64,000 nucleotides of DNA from Cohaesibacter intestini (GCF_003324485.1 NZ_QODK01000003.1:124001-188000), one strand, 5' to 3'; positions 1 to 8,636 are shown, counted from the stretch's first letter. The notes: generated by a model from the letters alone, not told the origin. Translations and numbers: made by a program.

Positions 1-1043
1 TCTTTGTCGATCTGATCGGAGAAGACATCCGTCGCAGGCTCTATGTGGCCCCCGGTGCCAATGGCGAAGCCATGGCGCTGCGGCCCGAATTCACCATTCC
101 GGCCTGCCTGCACCATCTCTCCTCGGCCCCGATTGATCAAGTTGCCAATTATGCCTGTGTTGGTCCGGTCTTCCGCCAGCGTGGTGACGATCTGCCCGGC
201 GAAAGCTGGCAGGCGGGCCTTGAACAGTTCGACCCTGAAGGTGGTGTTAGCTTTGACGCCAACAGCCTCACCGGGGCCTTGAAGCTTGTCGAAAGCCTGT
301 CGAACCGCACCCCGATTGTCACCATTGGCGACAATGCGCTCTTCTCGGCCTTGTTGACGGCGCTGGAAACGCCAACCGTCTGGCAGCGTCGCCTTGAAGG
401 GGCGTTCGGCGACCGGGCATTGCTCGACAAGATGCTCAAGCGTCTGGCTCAGGGTGGGGCGGATGATCAGGAAGCCTCTGCCGGTCTTGCCCGTATTCTT
501 GAAGGCAAGGATCCTGCCGCCGTGCGCGACGCGGTCGAGGAAATGCTCGACATTGCCGGTCTTGCCGCGGTTGGCGGACGCTCTGTCGGCGACATTGCAG
601 AGCGTTACATGGAAAAGGCCGAGCTGGCAGCCAATGCAGGCTGGGACGCTGGGAAAATCGACACCATCTCTCGCTATCTCGCCATTTCCGGTTCGCTTGA
701 TGACAGCCTGTCTCAGTTGCAAGCCTTTGATGCGGCTGAAGGCAATCCGTTGGGAGACGCCTTGAGCCAGTTTGCAGAGCGCGTTGAAGCGATCAAGGCG
801 TCTGTTGCTTCCGACGCACCCATCTGCTTCAAGGCCGATTTCGGCCGCCGCCTCGATTACTATTCCGGCTTCAATTACGAGCTGAATTTTGAAGACGAAG
901 CCAGCCCGGTTGCCGGTGGCGGTCGCTATGATCGCCTGCTGGGCCTGTTGGCCCCGCGCGTTGATGCAAACCTTTCGCTCGAGGCCCTGCCTGCCATCGG
1001 GTTTGTGATCTGGCTGGATCGTTTGAACAAAGCTGAGGGCTAG
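1..1043 (+). CDS. hisZ: ATP phosphoribosyltransferase regulatory subunit HisZ (5'-truncated by window edge)
   Basis: This is a class II aminoacyl-tRNA-synthetase-like protein without tRNA activity that partners HisG in the first step of histidine synthesis. The reading frame is open from base 3 with no start codon, so the N-terminus lies outside the window. The visible part starts in the motif 2 region ([15 protein letters not shown]) and ends with the HisRS-like segment [11 protein letters not shown] followed by GGGRYDRLL and a C-terminal [13 protein letters not shown]. The stop codon is 11 bases before hisG, so the two genes are almost certainly cotranscribed. The linkage to hisG separates it from a true HisS. 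Confidence 0.9.
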   Translation, partial: FVDLIGEDIRRRLYVAPGANGEAMALRPEFTIPACLHHLSSAPIDQVANYACVGPVFRQRGDDLPGESWQAGLEQFDPEGGVSFDANSLTGALKLVESLSNRTPIVTIGDNALFSALLTALETPTVWQRRLEGAFGDRALLDKMLKRLAQGGADDQEASAGLARILEGKDPAAVRDAVEEMLDIAGLAAVGGRSVGDIAERYMEKAELAANAGWDAGKIDTISRYLAISGSLDDSLSQLQAFDAAEGNPLGDALSQFAERVEAIKASVASDAPICFKADFGRRLDYYSGFNYELNFEDEASPVAGGGRYDRLLGLLAPRVDANLSLEALPAIGFVIWLDRLNKAEG

Positions 1044-1054
1044 GGAAGATTATC

Positions 1055-2035
1055 ATGAGCAAGTCACCTCTCATCATCGCCGTGCCCTCCAAAGGCCGCC
1101 TGCAAGAAAACGCCAACGCCTTCTTCGCCCGTGCTGGGCTGAAAGTCGCCCGTCCCGGCGGAGCACGCAATTATCGCGGTCACCTCAAAGGCATCGACAA
1201 TGTCGAAATCGCCTTCCTGTCAGCCTCTGAAATTGCCAAGGAACTGAAGGCCGGTTCCGTCCATCTTGGGGTGACGGGCGAGGATCTGATCCGCGAGCAT
1301 CTGACCACGCCGGAGCGCTATGTCGATCTGTTGATCAAGCTCGGTTTTGGTCATGCCAATGTGGTGATAGCCCTGCCCAAGGCCTGGATTGATGTCCGCA
1401 CCATGGAAGATTTGGGCGACGTCGCCATCGACATGCCCGCCCGCTATGGTCACCGCCTGCGGGTCGCGACCAAATATATCAACCTGACCCGCAGCTTCTT
1501 TGCCAGCCACGGGATCGTCGATTACAAGATCGTCGAGAGCCTTGGCGCGACCGAAGGGGCGCCGGCGGCAGGCTCCGCAGACGTGATTGTCGACATCACC
1601 TCGACCGGTTCTACCCTTGAAGCCAACAATCTCAAGATCTTGGATGATGGTGTCATCTTGCGCTCCGAGGCCAATCTGGTCGCCTCCCTCACAACGGACT
1701 GGTCGGAAGAGGCCCGCCTTGCCTTGAGCGAAATTCTTGATCGGATACAGGCCGAGGAAGCTGCCCGCACCCGGCGCGAAATCACCGCCGCCCATTTTGA
1801 TGCCGCCTCTGTCAGTCAGCAGATTTGTGATGAATTTGCCGACGCCAATGCCTATGCGCCGCTCGGCCATGGGGAAGGGTTCGTCACATTGCATGCGCCC
1901 GAAGGTTCGGTCTATCCGATCGCCGCACGCCTCAGGGCTTTGGGGGCGACGGAAGTGTCGGTCAAAAGCCTCGATTATATTTTCGAAGCCTCCAATCCGC
2001 TGTTTGATCACCTGATCGCGCGCCTCGACGACTAG
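1055..2035 (+). CDS. hisG: ATP phosphoribosyltransferase HisG
   Basis: This enzyme catalyses the first committed step of histidine biosynthesis (ATP + PRPP). The N-terminal part shows the family start [15 protein letters not shown] and the PRPP-binding loop around [14 protein letters not shown] (about residues 175-190). At 326 residues it is about 100 longer than the short form that normally needs HisZ. The C-terminal portion ([14 protein letters not shown], then [20 protein letters not shown]) resembles the ACT-like regulatory domain of long-form HisG, yet hisZ lies directly upstream. A ribosome site (gggaag) precedes the ATG. Confidence 0.95.
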   Translation: MSKSPLIIAVPSKGRLQENANAFFARAGLKVARPGGARNYRGHLKGIDNVEIAFLSASEIAKELKAGSVHLGVTGEDLIREHLTTPERYVDLLIKLGFGHANVVIALPKAWIDVRTMEDLGDVAIDMPARYGHRLRVATKYINLTRSFFASHGIVDYKIVESLGATEGAPAAGSADVIVDITSTGSTLEANNLKILDDGVILRSEANLVASLTTDWSEEARLALSEILDRIQAEEAARTRREITAAHFDAASVSQQICDEFADANAYAPLGHGEGFVTLHAPEGSVYPIAARLRALGATEVSVKSLDYIFEASNPLFDHLIARLDD

Positions 2036-2179
2036 GCTTTTTGCCGAGGCCTTGATTTCGACTCAAAGCTCTGGCTTCAAGGGAAGCGAAATCGGCTCGT
2101 CAGAATCATGCAGGCACGCCTGTGCCTTGGTTTTGACGCGTCCAAGCGGATCCATCGGGCACAAACAGCGGACCTATCC

Positions 2180-3280
2180 ATGCAGCAGCCTTTCTTGCTT
2201 TCTCGTCGTCGGGCCTTGCAACTGGCTGCCGGTTCTCTTGCTGCGCCTGCCTTGATCAAGGCCGACATCGTCAATGCCGCTGATCTGGATCGGGCGATTG
2301 GGCGTCTGATCATGATCGGCTTTTCCGGCAAGAGCGCCAAGGGTCGTTTTGCCCGCTCCATTGCCAATCATGTGGCAAAGGGCAGGGCCTCTTCAGTCGT
2401 CTATCTCTCGGGCAATATTGGCTCGGGTCGTGATGTGCAGGGGCTGAACAACCTGTTTCACAATGCCAAGGTCACCCATATTGCCGTTGATCATGAAGGT
2501 GGGGCTGTTCAGCGCCTGCGCGAGAAGCAGGGCTTCACGCGTCTACCGTCTGCCTTGCGTGTCGCCCAGACAAGAGATGTGGCGGGTGCAGAAAAACTTT
2601 ATGGAGTGGCGGCCCGCGAACTGGCCAAAATGGGCTTCACGCTCAATCTGGGCCCCGTTGCAGATCTTCATCGCGCCTACAATCCTGTCATAGGCCGCAA
2701 CCTGCGCGCCTATGGCGCTGATGCTGATACGGTTGTCGCCTATGCGGCTGCCTTCATCCGCGCCCATCGCCGCTATGGCATCAACACGTCCCTGAAGCAC
2801 TTTCCCGGCCACGGTCTGTCCAACAAGGACAGCCATAACGGCTTTGTCGACATTCGCGACAGTTGGGATCCGGAGGAGTTGAAACCTTTCTCCTTGCTGG
2901 TCCGACAGGGGCTGGCCGACATGATCATGACCGGCCATCTCTATGTACGGATTTCCCAGCAGGACAATGGTGAATTGACCACCTTTTCAAGGACCCTGAT
3001 CCGGGATGTGCTACAGCGGGGCCTGCAATTCAAGGGTTTGACCATGACTGACGACCTCGATATGGGAGCAGTGCGCAAGGTCGCCAAACCCCGTGAAGCG
3101 GTGCTCAGAGCAGTGGAAGCGGGTTATGACTTGCTGCTTTTATCCAACAGTCTCAAGCCCGACCCGGATCACCCGTCCGAAGCGGTCGATTGGATCCGCT
3201 CGGCCATCCGCGAGGGGCGCATTCAGGAAGGTCGGATTTTCCAGTCGGCAGACAAGATCCAGCGCTCCCGCTCAACCTGA
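2180..3280 (+). CDS. Glycoside hydrolase family 3, NagZ-like beta-N-acetylhexosaminidase, possible Tat export
   Basis: The protein is a family 3 glycosidase resembling NagZ, which removes N-acetylglucosamine from muropeptides. The hallmark KHFPGHG (about residues 206-212) is followed by the Asp-x-His acid dyad (KDSHN, about 216-220). The nucleophile region MTDDLDMGA lies near residues 289-297. I chose the ATG at 2180 because the protein then begins with an SRRRALQLAAGS stretch like a twin-arginine signal. An in-frame ATG at 2108 would bury it. Classical NagZ is cytoplasmic and lacks a leader, so this may be an exported cell-wall glycosidase. It follows hisG by 144 bases on the same strand. 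Confidence 0.82.
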   Translation: MQQPFLLSRRRALQLAAGSLAAPALIKADIVNAADLDRAIGRLIMIGFSGKSAKGRFARSIANHVAKGRASSVVYLSGNIGSGRDVQGLNNLFHNAKVTHIAVDHEGGAVQRLREKQGFTRLPSALRVAQTRDVAGAEKLYGVAARELAKMGFTLNLGPVADLHRAYNPVIGRNLRAYGADADTVVAYAAAFIRAHRRYGINTSLKHFPGHGLSNKDSHNGFVDIRDSWDPEELKPFSLLVRQGLADMIMTGHLYVRISQQDNGELTTFSRTLIRDVLQRGLQFKGLTMTDDLDMGAVRKVAKPREAVLRAVEAGYDLLLLSNSLKPDPDHPSEAVDWIRSAIREGRIQEGRIFQSADKIQRSRST

Positions 3281-3330
3281 TGAAGGCTGACCAAGCCGAG
3301 GGTGCGTTGAGACCCGTGCGCACAGTTGGA

Positions 3331-3690
3331 TCATCGGGGCTGACGGGCAATATCGCGCGCAAGCGGAGCATAATGAAAAACCAAAGCCGCAAACAGGGTT
3401 TCGTCAATCGCACAACCCAGACCGGCATCAATCAACCGGACGCATTGGCTGACGCGCTCCCGCAGCGCTTCGAGGGACAGATTGTTCTGTGCGCCCAGAT
3501 CATAGGCAGATCGCCAGGACAAAACCCGTGCCTTGAACCCAGCCTCGAGAATGGTGCGTACCGCCCGTTCATAGGCAATCGCATCGACGGGTGCTTTCAG
3601 GGGAGATGAAATCCGTTTTCCATGTCCTTGTGCCAGAATGGAATCGGACTCTGCAGAATGGTGACGATCGAAATCGGCTGCTTCAAACAT
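3331..3690 (-). CDS. Conserved-looking hypothetical protein (119 aa)
   Basis: I do not recognise this protein. The start is set by a strong ribosome site: the minus strand reads AAGGAAGGAAC just before the ATG at 3690. It has no signal peptide or membrane segment and is predicted to be mostly helical, with an Arg/Glu-rich centre (ALRERVSQCVRLIDAG) and three cysteines or fewer. It is convergent with the glycosidase gene, with a 50-base gap. Function is unknown. The evidence is the ribosome site and the coding-like composition. Confidence 0.5.
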   Translation of the reverse strand: MFEAADFDRHHSAESDSILAQGHGKRISSPLKAPVDAIAYERAVRTILEAGFKARVLSWRSAYDLGAQNNLSLEALRERVSQCVRLIDAGLGCAIDETLFAALVFHYAPLARDIARQPR

Positions 3691-4951
3691 TTTTGTTCCT
3701 TCCTTGCATGTCAAAGCGCCTGGTGCACCTGACACGGTTTGGAAGACTGGCGACGATATGGGAATATCCGCGTGTTTGCGCCATCTTCGCGGTTTGCAAA
3801 GATGCCGCCACATCCCGTAATAGGTGCCACCTTGCCGCGGTTGGCAGGTTGGCGAGGGCGCCAGCCCTTCTCATGATGATGGCCAAACCATACGGCGACA
3901 TTGCGGCCAGATCAAGGTGGTTTAATGAAGAAGCGGTTGTTCAGACTGTTGGCGTGGCGCAAGGGCAACAGTTAACAAAAAGAGGCCGTCGTTGCCGACG
4001 ACCTCTCGTGACGGTTAGATGTGGGGACCGTCTTGGGAGAAACCGCGCTCCTATACGGCATCGATTTGGGGGACAAATGCCGGTCGGGCAGTCTTAGTTT
4101 CTCCGTGTTTCAGTATATTTTACAGGAGATCACTTTTCCATAGTAAAAGTGGTTATACGGGGAAATTCTTGAAAAAGGCCAGATTTTTTCCTTATAAAGT
4201 TAGGAGAAAAGTGTATTAAATAGTCAATAAAAAGAATATCTAGAAAAATTCAGGAAAATAATTTTATGATATTTATAAATTGACAGTATTGTGATTTGAT
4301 AAAAACATATTTTAATTTTGTTCAGTGATGTATGGCTGTAATTATGACTTTAGTTATTGTTAAATGATTTTTTTTAAACTGAAAATTTAATTGATAGGCT
4401 GAAATTGGGCTGTGCATTGGAATGCTGAGAGTTAAGGTGGGGTTTAGTCCTGAATTTACTATTGTTTTTATTTACACGAACAATTGGGCGCGCGGAAAAA
4501 TAACCTCATATATGAGAAGGCGAAGATTTGAGTATGACGTAAGTGGATTGGAATTTAAATACCAATTTCTCCACTCAAATCTCAGGACCCATGGTCGCAT
4601 GCAGGTTTCCTGCCGAAATATTGAGACCATCCTGCATTTGGAATGGTCTGTCTTGTAAGCCCAATTTGTTGACCAGACCCGATCGCCTTGCCCAGTTGTC
4701 AAAAGGTGTTTTTAACAGTTCTGAACCCGCCGCTTCGGAAATAAGTCGATATCGCCTTGTACGCACGAAGAAAAATAGGTCTCGCGTTGAGGTCAACGAA
4801 TCATTCCGGCCCGAAAACACATATTGCACAGGTTCGATCAAGAGCCTATTGATGCTGCGGAATAGAGGCGCCAACTGACCATCAGTATGAAACGGTTGAT
4901 GTCTGGAGATGGGTCGAGTTGCGCTGGCATGGTGCCTGAACCGGCTGAAGA
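3691..4951. other. Gene-poor, partly AT-rich stretch
   Basis: I find no convincing protein gene in these 1.26 kb. A strong minus-strand terminator lies at 3973-4008. From about 4110 to 4480 the composition turns sharply AT-rich compared with the rest of the window. A perfect 12-bp palindrome CTCATATATGAG occupies 4505-4516. An imperfect inverted repeat with GATTTGAGT/ACTCAAATC arms spans 4525-4581. Both strands between 4540 and 4950 carry medium-length open frames without recognisable domains. The stretch looks like decayed or transferred DNA next to a pseudogene. Confidence 0.5.
3973..4008 (-). terminator. Rho-independent terminator, minus strand
   Basis: On the minus strand the stem AGAGGTCGTCG pairs with CGACGGCCTCT around a GCAA loop and is followed by a TTTTTG tract. 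No recognised gene ends here, so it may end a small RNA transcript. Confidence 0.7.
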
Positions 4952-5726
4952 ATGAAAAGGACTCGCCTTGCTCTGTGTTCTGGACTATGCGATGACCGAT
5001 GGCATCAACAAGGCCGTTTTGCAGCTCGTGCGGCATCAGGTTCTCGGAGCGGTTGCCTGTCTGCCTGTGTCGGACCTTTGGCCCCAGAGTGCTCGGCTCT
5101 TGCGCGAGGAGGTGGTCGAAAATCCGGCTCTGTCAACTGTCATCGGAATGCATCTGAGCCTGACAGGCGCATTCTCTCCTTTGAGCAGTGGCTTTGCTCC
5201 GGCCAACCGTCTTTCTGAGGGATCTCTGCCGCGTCGGCAGGATCTGATTGCAGCGGCGCGGTTTGGTGGGTTGGATGCGCGCATTTTGGAAGGGGAGTTC
5301 CGTACCCAGATCAAGCGCTTCATTGCGCATATGGGCAGGTCGCCGGCTTTCATTCTGTTGGAAGAGGCCATCATAATGTTTGCACCGGCAGTGTTGGGAG
5401 CGACTGCCAGTCTCGGGCATTTCAATCTCGGATCCATTGCCATGGTTGTGCCCACCCTGTCACGGCCCGGTGGTTTGCGTGAAAGAATGGCACGCCGTTT
5501 CGTTTGGCATAGCGATCTGCATCAGGCCCAGAGCTGGAACCGCCGGATGCTGGTGGAAGTCAAACAGTTCAAACGACTGCCTCAGAAATCCAGCTGGCGA
5601 CAAGACACCCAGATATGGTACGCAGTGCGCCCCTCTCTTGACGAGGAACGCGACAGGGCTCGGCTCGAGCGCTTTGACAATGACCCGGGAAGGCGTTTTG
5701 ATCAAATGGATTGGTTCAACACCTAG
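4952..5726 (+). pseudogene. Decayed YdjC/ChbG-type carbohydrate deacetylase
   Basis: The remains match the YdjC/ChbG family, metal-dependent deacetylases of N-acetylated sugars. Translation from the ATG at 4952 gives MKRTRLALC, as in the family. It must then change frame to continue as DYAMTDGINKAVLQLV, so the conserved N-terminal Asp-Asp is destroyed. The second metal-site segment IGMHLSLTGAFSPLSSG is preserved. The later region expected to hold the His-rich DGHQHVH-type motif reads FILLEEAIIMFAPAVLG, with no histidine. The tail (RPSLDEERDRARL) also looks family-like. Frame break plus lost ligands argue for a pseudogene. A TTG start at 4968 would give a single 252-residue frame, but a nonfunctional one. 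Confidence 0.6.
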
Positions 5727-5754
5727 AATACTGGCTTGCGGGAAAGAAAGTGAT

Positions 5755-6315
5755 ATGCAGCAGGAAGACGACAACGATCTCGGCATGGGCCCCCACACGG
5801 CTACCAGCGAAGAGTTGGTCGGGCGTCCTCTGGTGAGAAAGCAACGTACCGGCAAACCGCTCCACGCATCCATCACCGAGCAGCAGGTCTCGGATCTGGT
5901 CGACACATTTTACGGCAAGGTCCGCCAGCATCCCCGGCTGGCCATGTTGTTTGCCGGTGGCCTGAGCATGGAGTGGCCTGAGCATCTGGACCGGATGAAG
6001 GCATTCTGGCGCTCTATGTTGATGCAGACGCGGGAATATGGCGGCAAGCCTGTTCCTGCCCATCTCAAGCTCGAGGGGCTCGATCCGGAAGACTTCGCCG
6101 ACTGGTTGACCCTGTTCCGCCAAACCGCGCGTGATCTGTGTCCCGAGGCGGCGGCGGATCTCTATATCAGCCGGGCGGAGACCATCGCCAAGACCTTGCA
6201 AATGGCAGTGTTTATGCAAGGTCGGATCGCGCCACCCGATGCCTTTGATCACGGTGTCATGTCGAAGGACTTCCTCGCTTTCGTCCGGCGCAAGGATCAA
6301 CAGGACGAGTCCTGA
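5755..6315 (+). CDS. Group III truncated haemoglobin
   Basis: This is a cytoplasmic heme globin of the trHbIII (Ctb-like) class, linked in other bacteria to NO and oxygen handling. Alignment from memory with Campylobacter Ctb places Tyr B10 at residue 53 (TFYGKV), distal His E7 at 78 (EWPEHLDRMKAFW), proximal His F8 at 103 (PVPAHLKL) and Trp G8 at 117 (FADWLTLF). There is an extra N-terminal tail of about 40 residues. The start at 5755 follows a GGAAAGAAAG ribosome site. The 3' end overlaps the convergent Cas6-like gene by 19 bases. The neighbouring NsrR-like regulator supports a nitric oxide context. Confidence 0.9.
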   Translation: MQQEDDNDLGMGPHTATSEELVGRPLVRKQRTGKPLHASITEQQVSDLVDTFYGKVRQHPRLAMLFAGGLSMEWPEHLDRMKAFWRSMLMQTREYGGKPVPAHLKLEGLDPEDFADWLTLFRQTARDLCPEAAADLYISRAETIAKTLQMAVFMQGRIAPPDAFDHGVMSKDFLAFVRRKDQQDES

Positions 6316-7337
6316 TCGGCAGTCAGGAACAGCTCATAACGCCCCAGTCCAAAGGCTAGATCCTGGCCGCAATGAAGCTGTGAGCCAATCTGCAGCAGCC
6401 GCAACAGAGCCGGATCCGGCGCCGGTCCCAACTGCAACTGCAACAGCCCTGTATGTCCCCGCATGGGAATACGGGCCGTACCGCTCTGGCTGATAGCCCG
6501 GTTCCATTCGCTTACATCAAGTGCGTCCATCGTCATCTGAACCGATGCAACGGCATCATCCAGCATCTGACGGTCCACTGCCAGCGAAAGGCCATGCCAG
6601 CGTGCAATATCCTCTGCCCGCGAAAGCAGGCTGCTCAGGAACTGCGACCCGACGGTCGCCCGATCAGAAGGGCTATCCATCAACTCTTCTGTCGATGCTG
6701 CCCCATGGAAGGGCGTGGTGAAGTGCACCAGTGCCCTGTTGGCCTTCGGGACCGGGTCTTGCAAGGGAGACCAGAGACGATCCACCGAACGGATCAGCAC
6801 CCCTTGGCATGCCGATTTCACCCCCGCCAGATTGATGCCCCGCTCCAGTGCCCGATGGGCTGCTTCCCCCAAACTGTTGCACCAAAGCTGCCCCAGCCCG
6901 AACAATCGCAAGGTGACGCGCATGCTGTTCGCGCCAGTGCTGTCTGTCCGCACTAGCCAAGGGCAGGCCAGTCCGGCCATCTGCTTGTTGCTTTGACCAT
7001 TGAAAAAGACATGCAGGCCGCAGGCCGGGCCCCAGGGGCAGGGCAGTCCCGCCAGTGCCTCACGCGAGGCTGTCGACATCAGTTCCGACCCGATCACCTG
7101 ACGCACGGCTGCGGGAAAGGCGGGATGTTGAGCCAGCTGTCCGTCTCCTTCGCATTCAAAGGCCAGGTCCTGCATGCTGATTGCAGCCGCAAGGCCCTCC
7201 AGATCACACTGACCTTGCGGATGGGCCAGCAAATGCGTCAGTTCGACACCTGATGGTGCAATTGCAGGAGGCGTTAAATGGGTGACAGGGCCTTCCTTAT
7301 GGCTTTGGTGATGGGCATGGGGTGCATCGAATGGCAT
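6297..7337 (-). CDS. Orphan Cas6-like RAMP protein (CRISPR pre-crRNA endoribonuclease family)
   Basis: The C-terminus has the signature of Cas6 proteins of the PF10040 type: LLRLLQIGSQLHCGQDL followed by the glycine-rich loop FGLGRYEL. The N-terminal half carries a second RAMP-like region, with CPWGPACGLHVFFNG and VTLRLFGLGQLW. At 346 residues it is longer than most Cas6 enzymes. The start at 7337 is fixed by an excellent ribosome site, AAAGGAGA. No CRISPR repeats or other cas genes occur in this window. It sits in a minus-strand series with a CII-like and an NsrR-like regulator and converges on the trHbIII gene. RNA cleavage is therefore an inference from family only, and the real job may be unrelated to CRISPR. 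Confidence 0.75.
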   Translation of the reverse strand: MPFDAPHAHHQSHKEGPVTHLTPPAIAPSGVELTHLLAHPQGQCDLEGLAAAISMQDLAFECEGDGQLAQHPAFPAAVRQVIGSELMSTASREALAGLPCPWGPACGLHVFFNGQSNKQMAGLACPWLVRTDSTGANSMRVTLRLFGLGQLWCNSLGEAAHRALERGINLAGVKSACQGVLIRSVDRLWSPLQDPVPKANRALVHFTTPFHGAASTEELMDSPSDRATVGSQFLSSLLSRAEDIARWHGLSLAVDRQMLDDAVASVQMTMDALDVSEWNRAISQSGTARIPMRGHTGLLQLQLGPAPDPALLRLLQIGSQLHCGQDLAFGLGRYELFLTADQDSSC

Positions 7338-7357
7338 TTCGCATCTCCTTTGCGCAG

Positions 7358-7381
7358 GCGCACATCGGTTCACCGGTGCGC
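7358..7381 (-). promoter_or_regulatory. Stem-loop in the leader of the Cas6-like gene
   Basis: The minus-strand transcript would fold GCGCAC-CGG-UGAA-CCG-AU-GUGCGC, a nine-pair stem with a two-base bulge and a UGAA tetraloop. It ends six bases upstream of the ribosome site. It could block translation or be bound by the Cas6-like protein. The latter is speculation. Confidence 0.4.
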
Positions 7382-7485
7382 GGCGTCTGATGCACCAGAC
7401 ATGGCAAGGAAAGGGGTCTGCCGTCGCTAAAAAAACGCTACGGGTTTTTAAGCTGGCGTGAACAATCATCTGGAGGGGAGGGCAA

Positions 7486-7950
7486 CTATCGCCCGGCAAT
7501 GAAAGTGCGCAAGGAGATCAGGCTGCGCTCTGCATCCTCGATTTCCTTGACGATGGAAGCCGTATCGCGATGGTCGATCCGGTGATCTCTAAGCGCAACA
7601 TCAATTTCGCGCAACACATCGGATGCCTCCAGAACCACCCGATGAGCGGCCTGGTAAAGGGTGTCCTCGGGGTCGCCTTCCGTTTCTCCAATCCGCTCGG
7701 CGGCGACATAGGCCGTGCCGCGCAGCAAATAGCTGACGATGGAAGGGTCGGGAAAGACGGCAATCAGACGACGGATTTCGTCCGCAGCAAAAGGGGTGGA
7801 CCCATTCAGTCGCTGATAGAAGGCCTGATAGCTCAGTCCCATGCGCTTGGCGATGGTTTTGATATCATACCTCTCGCTGCGCGAGATGGCTTGACGCACC
7901 AGAAAGGAAAACTGCGCCCCGCGATCCTTGACATGCACATCATCCAGCAT
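7486..7950 (-). CDS. Phage CII-like helix-turn-helix regulator
   Basis: This 154-residue protein has an N-terminal helix-turn-helix (IKTIAKRMGLSYQAFYQRLN, about residues 30-49) resembling the phage regulatory CII (CP76, PF06892) family. A helical C-terminal half rich in acidic residues follows. A strong ribosome site (GGGGAGGGG) precedes the ATG at 7950. It is the middle gene of three on the minus strand, between the Rrf2 regulator and the Cas6-like gene, with gaps of 91 and 148 bases. A weak AT-stem hairpin with a T run (7430-7449) lies between it and the Cas6-like gene, so the latter may have its own promoter. The DNA target is unknown. Confidence 0.6.
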   Translation of the reverse strand: MLDDVHVKDRGAQFSFLVRQAISRSERYDIKTIAKRMGLSYQAFYQRLNGSTPFAADEIRRLIAVFPDPSIVSYLLRGTAYVAAERIGETEGDPEDTLYQAAHRVVLEASDVLREIDVALRDHRIDHRDTASIVKEIEDAERSLISLRTFIAGR

Positions 7951-8041
7951 TCGCCCCTCCCCAAAAAGACGAGTGCCAGAATAGACAGTGCAACTTTTAA
8001 TATCAAGTCGGGTGTAGGGCTTCTAACACTTTCAGCTCGGA

Positions 8042-8566
8042 TCAGTCCGCAGCGAGAGAAACAGGGGCCGATTGCGAAAGTTCATCGGCTTTTCCCGGCG
8101 TGCCGCGACCGGTTTCACAGCCACACATCACCAGATTGGGTGTGTTTTTGGAGCGTTCAAGGATGTCCGCTAGGCTGTTTTCATTGAGGCTGGCAACAAA
8201 CTGCTTGACCGCCTTGGACATAAGACGGCTCATTTCGCAGCCGCCAAACATCGGACAGTCTGGTTGGGGGGCATCCTCACAACGAGGGCAAAGGCATTCG
8301 ACAAAGCCGAAATCCGCCTCCATCACCTTGGCCACATCGCCCATACGGATTTCGGCAGGCTCCTTGCCCAGCTCCAATCCGCCACCGCGCCCGCGCATGG
8401 TTTTCAGAAAACCATTGTTCGACAGCTTCGCGATGATTTTCATGCAATGGGTGCGCGACAGATGCAAAGCGCTCGCAACGCTCTCAACCGTCAGATTGCG
8501 ATCATCATTCATCGCCACCAACATCAGGATGCGGTAGGCATAATCAGTGCCTTTGGCCAGTCTCAT
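8042..8566 (-). CDS. Rrf2-family regulator, NsrR-like
   Basis: The protein is a winged-helix Rrf2 regulator close to NsrR, the Fe-S nitric oxide sensor. The N-terminus MRLAKGTDYAYRILMLVA and the recognition-helix region HLSRTHCMKIIAKLSNNGF followed by RGRGGGLEL are typical. The cluster-ligand region is cysteine-rich (VECLCPRCEDAPQPDCPMF, then GGC), with five Cys where NsrR has three, and two more lie near the C-terminus (VMCGCETG). The start at 8566 follows GAGGAAACAACG. With a trHbIII gene nearby, an NO-responsive switch is likely. Which metal cluster it binds cannot be told from sequence. Confidence 0.75.
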   Translation of the reverse strand: MRLAKGTDYAYRILMLVAMNDDRNLTVESVASALHLSRTHCMKIIAKLSNNGFLKTMRGRGGGLELGKEPAEIRMGDVAKVMEADFGFVECLCPRCEDAPQPDCPMFGGCEMSRLMSKAVKQFVASLNENSLADILERSKNTPNLVMCGCETGRGTPGKADELSQSAPVSLAAD

Positions 8567-8582
8567 CGTTGTTTCCTCAAGC

Positions 8583-8636
8583 TTGACGCCCCACATTTCT
8601 GCGGAAGTTGGCGCATTTTTCCTTGCGCTGCGTCAA
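8583..8636. promoter_or_regulatory. Inverted repeat upstream of the NsrR-like gene
   Basis: Arms TTGACGC (8583-8589) and GCGTCAA (8630-8636) form a wide perfect dyad 17 to 70 bases upstream of the regulator start. This is where an autoregulatory operator would be expected. The spacing is unlike a classical FNR or NsrR box. Confidence 0.3.

Noticed and set aside
3591-4097. Plus-strand open frame of 168 codons
   Set aside because: It runs antisense to a better-supported small gene (3331-3690) and crosses a terminator hairpin. The composition is not protein-like.
4820-4870. tRNA-like TTCGATC stretch
   Set aside because: A GGTTCGATC segment occurs, but no acceptor or anticodon stem can be formed around it.
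4575-5036. Minus-strand open frame of 153 codons
   Set aside because: No ribosome site and no recognisable domain. It overlaps the plus-strand pseudogene, whose family match is better supported.
6297-7337. A full CRISPR-Cas system around the Cas6-like gene
   Set aside because: I looked for regularly spaced repeats and for other cas genes in the window and saw none.
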